Assembly (NCBI GenBank): GCA_018670825.1
Contig: JABHIW010000098.1
Span: 39,519 to 103,518 of the forward strand
Source: Candidatus Scalindua sp.
Lineage (GTDB): Bacteria > Planctomycetota > Brocadiia > Brocadiales > Scalinduaceae
Length of the DNA: 64,000 nt
Direction of reading: 5' to 3'
The notes beneath the pieces were generated by a model. The model saw nothing but the letters and a program-made list of their open reading frames with translations. It made no database searches and was not told the origin of the DNA. A program made the translations under genes and the position numbers. Positions 45,901 through 57,400 of the stretch are shown here, one piece after another (position 1 is the first letter of the stretch; each line of letters opens with the position of its first letter).

Positions 45901-46891
45901 TATACCTTTTGTTAAAGCTAAACCATTCTCCGAAGGGCTTGCTGCAGTGAGACGGGATGCATACGATGATAAATTTGAGTATATCGACATGAGAGGTAAA
46001 AGAGTCCTTGAACCCGCTTATTATGAGGCAGGTCTGTTCTCTGATGACCGTGCCATTGTAAAACTAACAGGCAAAGATTCTGCAAAAAAGGGCGTTATTG
46101 ACAAGGCAGGTAACGTTATTGTTGAACCAATATATAATTCTATCGGACAATTTACAAACGGCATATCTAAAACACAATATTACGATCAAGAAAAGGGTAC
46201 TCATATTAATAATATCATTGATTCTTCCGGCAAGCAATTAATACAGACACCTGTTGACTGGTCTGAACCTGATTTAAAAAATGGGGTTATAAGGTTTGGA
46301 CTGAATGATAAAAAGGGATTAATGGATTTAACAGGTAAGGTAATTGTGGAGGCAAGATATGAGTCGATTGACCCGTTTTATAATAGAATTGCTAAATTTA
46401 GAATTGAAAAGAAAGGCCCCTGGGGCCTGATTGATGCGTCAGGTAAAGTAATTGCAGAACCAAAATTCAATCAGTGTGAGCAATTCAGTGAGGGGCTGAT
46501 TGCTACACAAATAAAGGGTGGAAAATGGGGGTTTATTGATAAAACTGGAAAAATAATAATTGAACCAAGATTTTCTAAAGTGGGTAAATTTAGTGAGGGC
46601 CTTGCTGCTGTTGTTGAAGAACCGGATGGTTCAAGCTTTACGAGAGGTGGCCCTTACGGATTTATAGACAAAACCGGCAAGATGATAATTAAACCACAAT
46701 TTGAATGCGGAAAATCACGGTATCGTCCGGGTGAACCTTTTAAAAACGGAATGGCGGTGATCCTAAAGACCATTGTTGTTAAGGGTAAAGACGGAAAGGA
46801 GAAAAAGAGATGGGTGTATGGTTATATTAATAAAACCGGTAAAATTGTTATTGAACCAAAGTTCATGGAAGCAGAAAACTTTGTTAAATAG
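42917..46891 (+). CDS. Secreted protein with three PsbP/Mog1-like repeats and C-terminal WG repeats
   Basis: An exported protein of 1,324 residues of unknown function. I chose the ATG at 42917 because GGAG is 6 bases upstream; ATG at 42905 overlaps that site, and 42923 is also possible. A signal peptide ends near LSYISTALAAP. Three homologous modules follow (about residues 35-180, 180-335 and 335-480), each opening like WETKTWQGITVSIPPGWKV, suggestive of PsbP/Mog1-type folds. A Pro/Thr/Glu-rich linker leads to the domain KKKGFLDFVGRNEKLKRNGS (about 550-790), which was copied into the upstream pseudogene. The last third (about 910-1324) carries WG repeats such as KWGFIDKTGKIIIEPRFSKV and FSEGLAAV. 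WG repeats are bacterial beta-propeller-like or protein-binding modules. Confidence 0.82.
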   Translation: MIMKKMKYSIVTFVAAFIILNLSVLSYISTALAAPQGWETKTWQGITVSIPPGWKVEESNKDFRALKGSMQDGFLAFSFGKERMKVPIEAIAGTLNEAIWKQLDSVTVSNFETQTYQVTSKAQDGKTMNQRFHFFPKPLSEGDYLGIQYAVMGLDPGESIPTLAKIINSVTFDPDMFKLTNKSETWKGITFTYPSDFKILAKSKEKFSCTRTVDPVNKQMIFFMGVKATIPMTAEMVRESMKQEGQKDVKVKDMGQAEISGRKASVFETFGALPGEPEIDATVRYYGLEDPLKEGGFVSMMLVVTSGLDSDVHMPELEKILTSVNVDSNIFSVGEKTETWEGSTFSLPQGWSIIEDKKDGRTYARIMGGPKKMIAFGITKEKDAPTEASMTKDAPPGVKTKNIGPVNVSGRQTLALEMEGEMAPGVNIVMRGIGLKDPLSDGQYLGLMTAVIGLDRNEHMPELEKIIASIKIDQNIFQTTSTITATESKTTQEDSTSTEPSTSTPAAPANEPQQEPLGGPPPARQAKAPTSIQTVSNGSGIMMLVYLNKKKGFLDFVGRNEKLKRNGSPDVQFRFHIIAPGKTITNLTIQNIDGQKSDWDTMPGNGIWLVGVLKNNNVLNKPDGSVNILLGDSEEIFDLYVHDNNSIVAGKTNYEMTLTYMDGSQDTLGIDLKKPRKKSLAQITPNVDTPSKQVVEPVVLPLDKVVLQEPTKAPVTNVSNAGVGAETSGPYADKINAILAVFNENNEFDYVSKGSFNNDNMRMVTSLQIEDDGQLTYKESRWYVPKETDIVFIIEHRFPLRNIKMHSLDIFSSAITGNDQLSFSCIEDDKGKLLNCVETKELNHRSNEMESKFTTYAPLKIRGEGRVEKLKEMFSELIEALQTSTDFTKPPPIPAEGTPVAKVGVRVEGSSYPKTAYIDTSGNYIIQPGTKMNKKGFINSFSKIKVDDKWKYIHRTGEILESELEAYGFFREGLAIAKKDKKFYYIDSSGKEFINIPFVKAKPFSEGLAAVRRDAYDDKFEYIDMRGKRVLEPAYYEAGLFSDDRAIVKLTGKDSAKKGVIDKAGNVIVEPIYNSIGQFTNGISKTQYYDQEKGTHINNIIDSSGKQLIQTPVDWSEPDLKNGVIRFGLNDKKGLMDLTGKVIVEARYESIDPFYNRIAKFRIEKKGPWGLIDASGKVIAEPKFNQCEQFSEGLIATQIKGGKWGFIDKTGKIIIEPRFSKVGKFSEGLAAVVEEPDGSSFTRGGPYGFIDKTGKMIIKPQFECGKSRYRPGEPFKNGMAVILKTIVVKGKDGKEKKRWVYGYINKTGKIVIEPKFMEAENFVK

Positions 46892-47116
46892 TAATATTTT
46901 AGAGCTCTTCATCAAGATATTGCACTGCCTTTCCTCTTATGTTATCTCTGACGAAGAAAATATAAACCTTCATTGACGCTGCCACCTGGACCTTGAGCAG
47001 GGCTACCAGGAAACAGAGAACCACGCGAAGAGTCACATGGAAAACTTAGCATATGATAGGAAGGTAAAAAAGCTAAATAACCCTAGTTTCAGATGGAACA
47101 TGGCTGTGCTTGGTTA

Positions 47117-47848
47117 TTAATCGCCACCATCAAAATCACCATAATCAGTAGAATCATTATAGTTATCATCATGCATTGCATTAAGAGTTTGGGCATAAAC
47201 AATCCCTTCATTTGCATCATAATTTGAACCTGATTTACCAGCAGATTTTTTAACTGCCCGGAAAATTATAAAACCAATAATTACTCCTATAACTAATGCA
47301 GCTAATCCAATATATAAATCTTCATTTTTCCCATTCTTAAGTCCAAACCTAATACCAGCAACACCAATGATGATTCCTCCTGAGATAAAAATCAACGAGA
47401 GCACATAACCTAAAAACCGTTTAAATTTACCCCCCCTCTTTATCACTATATTTTCTGTCAGTTGTGAATTTGCTTGCGAATTATCAGTACTTTTGAGTTT
47501 TGTCCCCCCTGACTTTTCCAATTTCATCACTTCAGGATTTTTTTCGCCGTTTGCTAACATACACGCTTCAAATGGGGTCACATAGTCCTCTACCTCAAGA
47601 CATTCTATCTTTCCACCGTCCATAAGGAAACTAACAATACCGGTAGAGTTGTTAGTTATAATGTGCGGAGGACAGTATTCCTCACTATCGCCTATCGACT
47701 CAGGTATTTTTAATTGAGAGGCTTTCCTGATAAAATCTACAAATTCATCAGGCGTCATTTCTCCTCTTTCTACCGTATCGAAATCACCGTTGGAGTCTGT
47801 TAATGATTCATTTATCCCCTGTGTGCTCACCGTTATTGTATTACTCAT
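47117..47848 (-). CDS. Hypothetical membrane protein
   Basis: 243 residues, no family recognised. The N-terminal two thirds (about 1-145) are soluble and acidic, with MTPDEFVDFIRKASQLKIP and EYCPPHIITNNSTGIVSF; two transmembrane helices follow (FLGYVLSLIFISGGIIIGVA and YIGLAALVIGVIIGFIIF), then a short Gly/Asp/Tyr-rich tail ending DYGDFDGGD. AAGGA lies 7 bases before the ATG. It is convergent with the WG-repeat gene. It could be a membrane-anchored adaptor, but nothing in the sequence names a role. Confidence 0.65.
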   Translation of the reverse strand: MSNTITVSTQGINESLTDSNGDFDTVERGEMTPDEFVDFIRKASQLKIPESIGDSEEYCPPHIITNNSTGIVSFLMDGGKIECLEVEDYVTPFEACMLANGEKNPEVMKLEKSGGTKLKSTDNSQANSQLTENIVIKRGGKFKRFLGYVLSLIFISGGIIIGVAGIRFGLKNGKNEDLYIGLAALVIGVIIGFIIFRAVKKSAGKSGSNYDANEGIVYAQTLNAMHDDNYNDSTDYGDFDGGD

Positions 47849-48111
47849 GATGTTTCCTTTAAATATGGTTTATGAAAAATTGTTTGATAATTTATTGTTA
47901 ATATGCCTGAACTTGGTAAAGATGCAAGAAAATTTCGTATGTATACTAAAACCATTATGAGATGAGAATAATAATTGAAATCTAACTAGTAGTTTAAGAC
48001 CACCATTCAGAGCCTTACTTTTACGGAAACACATTTGCCCTTTTGAATACTATTTGTTATTGTTTCATAAAATTAACAAAAAAGAAATTTTAAATAAACG
48101 AAAGAGACATA

Positions 48112-48348
48112 ATGGAACTTTTTGATACGTGGTATATGGCAGTTGGTGTTATTTTTCTACTATGGGCAGTTTTATCTATATCAATGGTTGCAAGACCAGA
48201 AGCAATTTATTTTTACCGTTACATTACCGGAAAAGAAAGTGACAAAGAGGTATTTTCTCGGTCTATATGGAAAATACTTAAAGTTATAATTTTTTCTGCT
48301 ATTTGTTTGGTTATAATTTGTGTCGTTCACGAGTGGTCCCACAGGTAA
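48112..48348 (+). CDS. Small two-helix membrane protein
   Basis: 78 residues with two predicted transmembrane helices (about 8-27, AVGVIFLLWAVLSISMVARP, and about 56-74, VIIFSAICLVIICVV) joined by a charged loop containing YFYRYITGKESDKEVFS. A purine-rich GAGA lies a few bases before the ATG. It sits about 100 bases upstream of giant gene 2 on the same strand and could be cotranscribed. No family name can be given with confidence. Confidence 0.5.
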   Translation: MELFDTWYMAVGVIFLLWAVLSISMVARPEAIYFYRYITGKESDKEVFSRSIWKILKVIIFSAICLVIICVVHEWSHR

Positions 48349-48449
48349 CGGGACATTGACAATACTATTAAATGTGGAAAACAACTTCAGAAAACGTGAT
48401 TATGTTTTATGTGGATGCCTTTCTACTTAAATAAAATAGGAGAAACTAA

Positions 48450-51400
48450 ATGTACACAGTAAGAAAGTCTCTATTATCAGTACCATTAAAAACGGTACTG
48501 GCAGTGATATTAATCATGTTATGTGGTTTTTCTTCTGTTTCTGCACAATCATGGCTCAACATCAATGATCTTGACAAACTGGCTAAGGTAAAAGGCAATA
48601 TACCTGATGATGTACTGACTAAAGTATTCAAGAGTATTGACTTCACCCATGCGAAGGATGAAACGCTTTTCCTCAAGGCCCTGGAAGATGCCGGTAAAAA
48701 GGCCGGTTACAAGAACCCTACAGTATTTGCTGACAAGATTCGTGGTGCCCTGGACAAGAAGCGGTTCCGGGCAGTAGAAAATATCTTAGACAAAATCTAT
48801 GCTAAGTACCCGAATGGAGGGATCAAAGCAGCTGTTCGCACCGGATCCTCCGGTCAACGACACCTGGCACTAAATAAAAAGAAATCTACTAAAGATCTTT
48901 ATAGACTTCTATTTTCTGACGACGATATCTCTTTTATCGGTAATAAAGGCATTGCGGCAGCCAGTGAATTTAACGAAGCACTTAGTAAGTCAGGTCTGGA
49001 CAAGTTAAAAGTCAAAGGTTTTGACCTGGGAGGCTTAAAGAAGGTAAGGGGAATAGATCTTGTTGCTCTCGATTTTATGGAAACTGAAAAATTTCTTGGA
49101 GCCTCTGGACTTAGTGGGATAAAGCAGGAAACCTTGAAAAAAGGAGCAATCATTGCCGATTTTGATGGTAAAAAGCTGGTGAAGCAGGCAGAGGGACTGG
49201 GTTCCTTTACCACCAGTAAGAAGAACCATATACTATCGGAAATATTGGATATCAGCAACGGCACAAAAAAATATGGTGCTCTTACCATGATCGGCAGCAC
49301 TGAACGCCAGATAATGCTTCACGGTGGTTGGGAGAAACTATCTAATTCCGATAGGGTTAAGTATGTCCGTAGACAAGTCAAAGCACTCGAAGTTTCCGGT
49401 GCCTTAAAAGGTAAAAAATTGGGACAAATTAACAAAATACTTGATAGTAAGGTGCTTGATGAAAAGATATTTAGCCAAATAAATGATATAAGGCTAAAAA
49501 ACATTAAACTTGGATTTGAGGAAATTCCGAGAAAATTGGAACCTATACTAAGGAAAGCGGAATCTATAGGTACTAAGAATTTAATGACTAACAATGAGAT
49601 TCGTAAGGTTATGGACGAGCTGACAACAGGATTTTCGCTTTTGAAGGACAACCGTTTTCTTCTGGGAAAGGAAGAACAAATCCTGGCACGTCTTAAGGCA
49701 GTTGCCGGGGAGGATAAAAAGCTGTACTCCATGCTCTATACAAGCTTCAAACAGTCTCAGGACATGGTAGAAGTTACGAGCAACTGGATAAAGAGTGGTA
49801 AATCACGTGAAGCATTTGTGGAAATGCTTGCTGAATCAAGTAAAAAATACGGCAGTCTAAAAGCGGTACGTAAGGAAGCTAACAATAAAGCGTTGAAGTT
49901 ATTGAAAGCACGCGAAGCAAGAACATTAAGTAAAGCTGAAAGAAAGGCACTTAAACAGTGGATAGAGATAACCGAGGAGGGTGGCAGTGGGTACCTGATA
50001 AAAATGGCACAAAGCCCGAAAGGAAAAGTCCTTATGGCAGTCGTACTGGCTTCTGGAAGTATAAAAGCAATGGATGCTATGTATCACTCCTGGGAAAGTG
50101 GAGAGCTTAGTAATGACTTGAGTGCAGGCGCCTTTGCATTAATAGATTTTGTACCCGGGGCAATTGCCGTAAAGTCCTCCCTTCTCGAAGGTTTGAACGG
50201 AAAAACAATACTCTTGTTCGTAAAGGAAGCACTCTATTTCTCTCCTGCATGGCCACTCGTCTTGACCGGAGATCTTCTAATGGTAGGAGGTGAAATTACT
50301 TCAGGAATACAACTTTCTATCTATAATTCAGGACTTATAGATATACTTGTATACGATGGAAAGTTTGATGAGAATACTGGTAAATTTGTCAGATTAGAGT
50401 TGCCTGACAATAAGATAATTGAAAAAAAGGATTTGAAGAAATTCTTTTTTCAAACAAAATATGTAAAGATCAGCCACAAATCAATAGAGTCTATGGGCGT
50501 ACGGATCAACGATCTTTCTGAAGCAACAAAGGAGGTCTTTGTTAAACAGTATCTTGAAAAAGACTCGGTCTATGAACAATATAAAAGAGCTGTCGAGGAA
50601 CAGGCGAAAGCAATTGCAGAGGAAGAACACTGGGACCCACCCACAATTGGAAGTAAAATTGCGAAGGAAGTTGTCAATTATCTGTTTAATGTTGATAAGT
50701 TGATGGTTGATTATTTTTGTTCTAAAAGCGAGGAAAACTGGTGCAAAGTCTTTAATTTAATGAAGACTAAAATGGAAAAAAGAAAAGAACATGTGATCAA
50801 TAATATTATGATCCCTCACCTGATAGAGCTTGCAGAGGTCAAGCGCGCGACTCTTGATGCCGGGAAGAGACTCAAACCAAAATTGGCAAAACTGCAGAAG
50901 AAGCTTGAGACTCTCAGGGGAAGCAAACTGGAAGTAAACCTTGTTGAGGTAATCGAAAAACAGGCAAAAGAAAGAGGAAAGGATAAGTCATCCTGGATAT
51001 CCAGTGACACAAGAACCAAAGAGGATAAAGCTCTGGGCCAGGGAAATATCTGGGAGCAGGCAATCAGTGTTTATTATAATATATATAATTTCAGCAAGAC
51101 TATAAAAACCGGTGTTGAAACCAAGACAGGTTATAAACTCAGGACCATACTCGGATTTAGGTGGTCAGGCAACTACGCACAGGATCTGGTCAGAGCAGAG
51201 CAGTCTAAACTGGGCTATGCCAAAGAACTGACAAGAATAAGGAACGATATAAGCGAAATTAAGGGTGAGAAAGGTGATCCGAAAGACACTGTAGACAGAA
51301 AGGCATTTGCTATTCTTGGTGACGTGGCCTTTAACTGGAGAAATGGTGAAGACTTCGCTAGTAATGCTAAAGGAACAGACAATGCCGCTATTTGTCCAAA

Positions 51401-54400
51401 ACTTGATAATAATCCAAAATTCGTAACAGATTACAAGGAGGCACTGAACAAGGTAAAAGAACTTTATGGCAAAAGCATTGCATTTCAAAAGATGTTAGAT
51501 GAAGGTGCCGAAATTATTGCCGGCAGTGATACACTCACACTTGAAGTATGGATGCCACTTGATATTAAATTTAAAAACAAAGAGCTGAAAAAACTATGGG
51601 ATGACAGAGATCTCAGTATTACGTGGTCAGCTACTCCGGGTGGTAAATTTGCCCCAAAAAACAACAAAAAGCAGGTTAAGTTTCACACTATAAGAGCTGA
51701 ACCTACCACTATCAGTGTTTTGGTGGTTAGGACAATAGGAGCCACAAAGGTTCAGGGTACACTTGAAATCATAAAAAAATCAAAGGTCTCGGATAATTTC
51801 CTCAATCTCTCTCTCTCAAAAAAGAGACCCGGATCACATGAAATTATAACAGCAGACGCCTCTATTCCAAGGCTCTATATTGGGGGTAAAACTAATTTCA
51901 TCTATAAATGGAGTGGTAAAAACTGTAGTGTTGAAGATAAGGATTTAATGTCCACAGCTGTTACTACAAAAGCAAAAGATACAATCGGGATTGTGACGGT
52001 TGAGTTGTATGTAAAGGACTCAGACGACAAACTTGTAAAGCTAGCCACGAAGAGCGCAGAGTTTACGGTAATGGAAAAAGAGAAAACCGATGATGAAGAC
52101 GAAAAAGAGAAGAAAGAAGAAGAACGTAAAGAGCTTGCTGCTGAAGAAGAAAGATTAAAAAAAGAGGAAGATGGGCATCTAAGACGTGAGGAAGAAGAAT
52201 TCGAACCCGATCAAGAGTGGAGAGACGAGAAAGACGCCAATGCCGATGATGATGAAGGGCCTGAGAATGAAGAAAACATTGGTTCTACCTTTCAAGATGA
52301 ATTCGAAATAATATATGACGAACATGGCGGCTTTACAATTGGTGAGTCTGCAAATGATAAGGAAGAAGAGCCAACATTGCAAAAACCTGAAAAATCAAAA
52401 GAGTGGTTTCTGAATTGCCTTTGCAAGTATGACTGGACAGGTGGTGCTTCAGTGTGGTACCAACCCGGACAGTCTGAGGACTCAGAATGCAGCCAGATAG
52501 ATCTGTCAAGAGGACCATGCGTTATGAGCGGTTTTGGGTGCGGCAGGTTCTTTTTCAAGACTTCTCAGGAAGCGATTGATTACTGCTCGGAAAGAGGGAA
52601 CATACCCTATGGTAAGTACACCACAGAGAATATGGAAATGGAGAATAAAAAGTCCGAGAAACCTCTGGAGGTAAAGCTCACCTCTTCAAAGACAGAGCTC
52701 CTCTCCTGTGAAAAGGGGGATGTTTCTATAAGTGTGTCCGCAAATTACGGACGTCCACCTTATACTTATTCCTGGCCGGGACATGAAGGTGATGGATCAA
52801 GCATAAGTTTTGCTCCTCAAAAAGACGGGGCTAATCCCGTGACAGTTATTGTAACCGATTCAAAAGGCAATACCGGTACCGGTTCTATCAACATTCAGGT
52901 AAAACCGGTTACGGTATCAGTACAAAAGGTTGCGCCTTCCGGAAGCCGGGTGGTGGTTGGTCAAAAAGTCAGCTTGAAGGCCATACTGACCGCAGGCGGA
53001 AAGACAGTGAACTGCCCGTTTACATACAGATGGGAGCCTCATCCAAGGGTAACTTTCTCTGAGCACGAAAGCACTTCACCTTCCACTACGGCTACATTCA
53101 GCCAACCCGGGAGAACTCCAGTCTGGGTCATAATTCTGGAGAAAAGAGGGGAAGAGCTGGTTACAGTTTCAGAGTCGCAACAGATACAGATTGAGGTGAT
53201 AGCACCCGAGCTCAATATCACTGTAGATCCGGAGACCCCGTTAGTGGGTCAGGAGACCAGGGCAATTATTCAGGCAAATCCTGATCCAGGCAAAGGCATT
53301 GACTTCCGTTGGATGCCGCTTCCAAATAACGCCAGGGAGCTCCGGATATCTCAAAACAGCAGAGAGCTTGTCTTCATCCCAAAGGGCACGAAGCCTATAC
53401 TGATTGAGGCAATGGGCAGGGTACCAGGAACAGGTGATGACCTGGGCAGGGCAAAAATCACGATTTCGGCAAAATCATATGCCGTTACGGTAAAAAACCT
53501 TGGTCCACTGGGGCCAAAACCTATGATATGGAAGCAGGGAACAGGATTAGTGGAGGAGACCAAGACTCTTGCAGTACACCAGAATGTACAGCTCCAGGCT
53601 GATATCAAGCCAGTGAACAAAGCAAAGGTTTATTACAAATGGACGCTTAACGAGGACAGCCATTTTGCCGGTGGCAACACCGGTCAGCAGGTTACACTGA
53701 ACCGTAGCCAGATAGGAAATTGTGAAGCGACAGTCACAGTCACTGACAAAGAGGGCATTGTATTGGGAAAGGGATCAGGGCAATTCAGTGTTTCCATTTC
53801 TCAAAATACTTTGGATAAGTCTAAAAACAGTAAGAAAGGCAAAACTAAACTCTCAGATGCAAAAGCCCTATGGAAAAAAGGTGACCTGGAACAGGCAGTT
53901 ACAAAAGCTAATGAGGCATTAGCCATCTCTCCAGATGATAAAGAGGCACAAAAGCTTACCAGTGAATACAAACTGAAAAAGGCTGAAATAGACAATCATG
54001 TAGCAACTGCAAAAAATTTCCTCCAGCAATCTAAACTACCTGAAGCAAAGAAGGAACTAGCTAAAGCGTCTAAGCTGAACTCTGAATATGAACCGCTGGA
54101 AAGCCTGAAGAAAGATTGGAAGAAGAAACTTGATGTCAAATTGAATGACCTGAAAAAGGCAGAGGATTTGAAACGTAATGCTGCCAGTCTTGAGAAACAA
54201 GGTAAATTAAAAGAGGCTGCGGAGATGTATGAACAAGCCAATAAACTAGCTCCGGTCTTAAAACTTGATTCTAAAGTAAAATCTCTAAAAGGATCTATTG
54301 CAGCAGAGGATAAGGAAATAAGTCAGGCCAAAGATCTTGCACGAGAAGCTGATCTGTTGGAAAGGCAGGGTAAATTCAAGGAAGCCCGGGTCAAATACGA

Positions 54401-57400
54401 AGAGGCACAAAAGCTGGCACCTGCAATGAATCTTGATGCCAAAATAGAATCAACACGTAAATCTGTAAAAAATGAGGTACAAGCAAAGAGACTAGAGCAG
54501 GAAGCTATGAAACTTGAGAAAGATGGCAGGTTAAAGGATGCACTGTCCAAATACAAACAGGCGCAGAATATCAGCCCTAACCAGCATCATAAGACCGAAA
54601 TAGGATCCAAATATAATGCACTGGAAAAGAAAATGTATTCTGTATCGAATGCAGAGTCTCTTTTAAGTCAAGCTGAAGCCCTTGAAAAAGTGGGTAAGCT
54701 CAGTGAAGCAAAGACAAAGTACGCTCAGGCATTACAAATGCATCCGGACCAGAATGAAAAAAAGCGAATCAGATCCCTGGAAAATAGAGTGATTAAGAAG
54801 GAGCAGGATTTTAAAAAGACTAAACATTTGAGTTTCGAAGGGATTACATTTTTCCAGAAAGAACAATATGAGAAGTCAAAAAATAAGTTTGAAGAAGCTC
54901 GGAAGCTGGCATCTACCCTTAAAGACAGAGAGTTGAATGATAAGATCCAGAACCATTTGGAAGCGATAAAACATAGACAGTCTCCTAAGTATCGTGCAGG
55001 ACGTTTACGCTATGATGCCGCCGAACTGGAAAAGTCCGGTTCCGTTACTAAGGCACTGGTCATGTATAGGGAAGCACAAAAGATCTATCATGATCCAGGT
55101 CAGGAATCTAAAATTACAAGTTTACAGAGTATGGTAGACAGGCAACGCTACTATGAAGAAGGTTCTGCTTTAGAAGAGCAGGGATTACTTGAACAGGCAA
55201 TAGAAAAGTATGAACTGGCCCTTAAGGCAAGATGGGACTCTAATAATGAGTTGCGCATAAAACAGTTGAAAGTAAAAGTAAAGAAAAACCGTTTACTTTC
55301 GGATGGCAAAACTTTTGAGAATCAAGGTATGCTTCAAGCGGCAATAGATAAATATGAGCAGGCATTAAAACTTGGAAGGGATCTTCCATTAGAAAGTAAG
55401 ATTATTGGCTTACAAAAAAAAGTGAAAAGCAGGGAAAAACAACGACAGAGAGAGCATGCTGCAGTGAGCAGCGGAAATTCAGGTGGTTCGCAAATCTCAG
55501 GAAGTCTGGGCAACTATACTATTACCAGAAATGCGGCTATCAGCGGCTACAACAACAAGCATTTAACCAACGTTTCTCCTGAAGAATGTGCAAGGCTGTG
55601 TGAAGAGGAAACATCATTCGTTTGTAAATCCTTTGACTATTACAAGCGAGAAAGAGCATGCGACTTAAGTGACAAAAGTGCTGATGAAGTAGGAGGTTTG
55701 AAAACAGACTATGGCGGGAACCCTTATGACCACTATGCAAGGCAAATTTATACTAATCGAACCGAGCCAGAGAAAGAGAAGAAGGTAACAACTGAGAACA
55801 GTAAGGTAATTGCAGGAAAAGGAAGCAGGAGACCCATCGGAGATCAAACTTCTGTCCGCAATGGAACAGATAGCATTACTCTTTCTAAAAAGATATTTGA
55901 ACCAGGTGAGCCAATGGATATAGTTTTTACAGCTTCTCCTCAATATCCTCATAATTCCTGGGTGGGTTTGTTTAAATCTAACCTTCCACACGATGGCATG
56001 AATGCAAACAATAATCATGAATTGGCGTATAAACCATTAGGAAACAAAGCAGAGGGTATTTTTGCCTTTACGGCGCCGACAAAAGAAGGGGAATATGATT
56101 TTAGAATGTTTGAACGCAGCAATGGAAAAGAGGTTGTGACCATTAAGTTCACCGTTGCCGTCGATAAGGATTCTGCAAGCCTTAAGTTATCTAAAAGAGT
56201 ATTTGAACCAGGTGAGCCGATGAAATTAACTTTTACTGCTTCTCCTCTATACCCTCATAATTCCTGGGTGGGTTTATTTAAAACGGACCTTTCACATGAT
56301 GGCATGAACGCAAGCAATAATCATGAATTGGCATATAAACCATTAGGAAATAAAGCAGAAGGTATTTTTGACTTTACAGCACCGACACAAGAAGGACAAT
56401 ATGATTTCAGGATGTTTGAACGCAGCAATGGAAAAGAGGTGGTGACTATTATATTCACCGTTGCCGTTAATAAAGATTATGCAAGCCTTAAGTTATCTAA
56501 AAGGATATTTGAACCGGGTGAGTCGGTGAATTTAACGTTTACAGCTTCCCCTTTATATCCTAATAATTCCTGGGTAGGTTTATTTAAAGCTGATCTTCCA
56601 CATGATGGTATGGCAGCAAACAATAATCATGAATTGGCATATAAAACATTAGAAAGCAAAGCTGAAGGTATTTTTGACTTTACAGCACCGACACGAGAAG
56701 GGGAATATGATTTTAGAACGTTTGAACGCAGCAATGGAAAAGAGGTTGCTACCATTAAGTTCACCGTTGCAGTTGATAAGGATTCGGCAAGCCTTAGGTT
56801 ATCTAAAAGAGTATTTGAACCGGGTGAGCCGATGAAATTAACTTTTACAGCTTCTCCTCTATACCCTCATAATTCCTGGGTAGGTTTATTTAAAACGGAC
56901 CTTCCACATGATGGCATGAACGTAAGCAATAATCATGAATTGGCATATAAACCATTAGGAAACAAAGCAAAGGGTACATTTGACTTTACAGCACCTACAC
57001 AGGAAGGTCAATATGATTTCAGGATGTTTGAACGCAGTAATGGTAAAGAGGTGGTGACCATTATATTCAATGTTTCCAAAAACCCTGGCAGTGGAGGTTC
57101 TGCAGTTTCTGCTGGGGGCAGAAACATTTATGATAACAATGCAAGGGTAAGGAAAAACCAGCCTGAGAACGATAACTTGAAACAGAAGCCAGCTGATAAA
57201 CCCGGCAAGACGCAAACCAAGCCTGGTACCATGCTGCAAGGAACCTTCAGAGGACCGGTTAAGGGAGATGCTATCCAGGGCACTATGACGTTGACAATCG
57301 CCATGGGACGTGCTTCCGGAAAGTTTAAAGGCACTGCTGATGATGCTCAGGCAGAAGCGACAATCAGCGCAAGTTACGATCCTCAAAAGGGGACAATAAA

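Noticed and set aside
46892..47116. Plus-strand peptide ending NPSFRWNMAVLGY after the WG-repeat gene
   Set aside because: It looked like the tail of an old gene, but no family could be recognised and it has no start; left unassigned.
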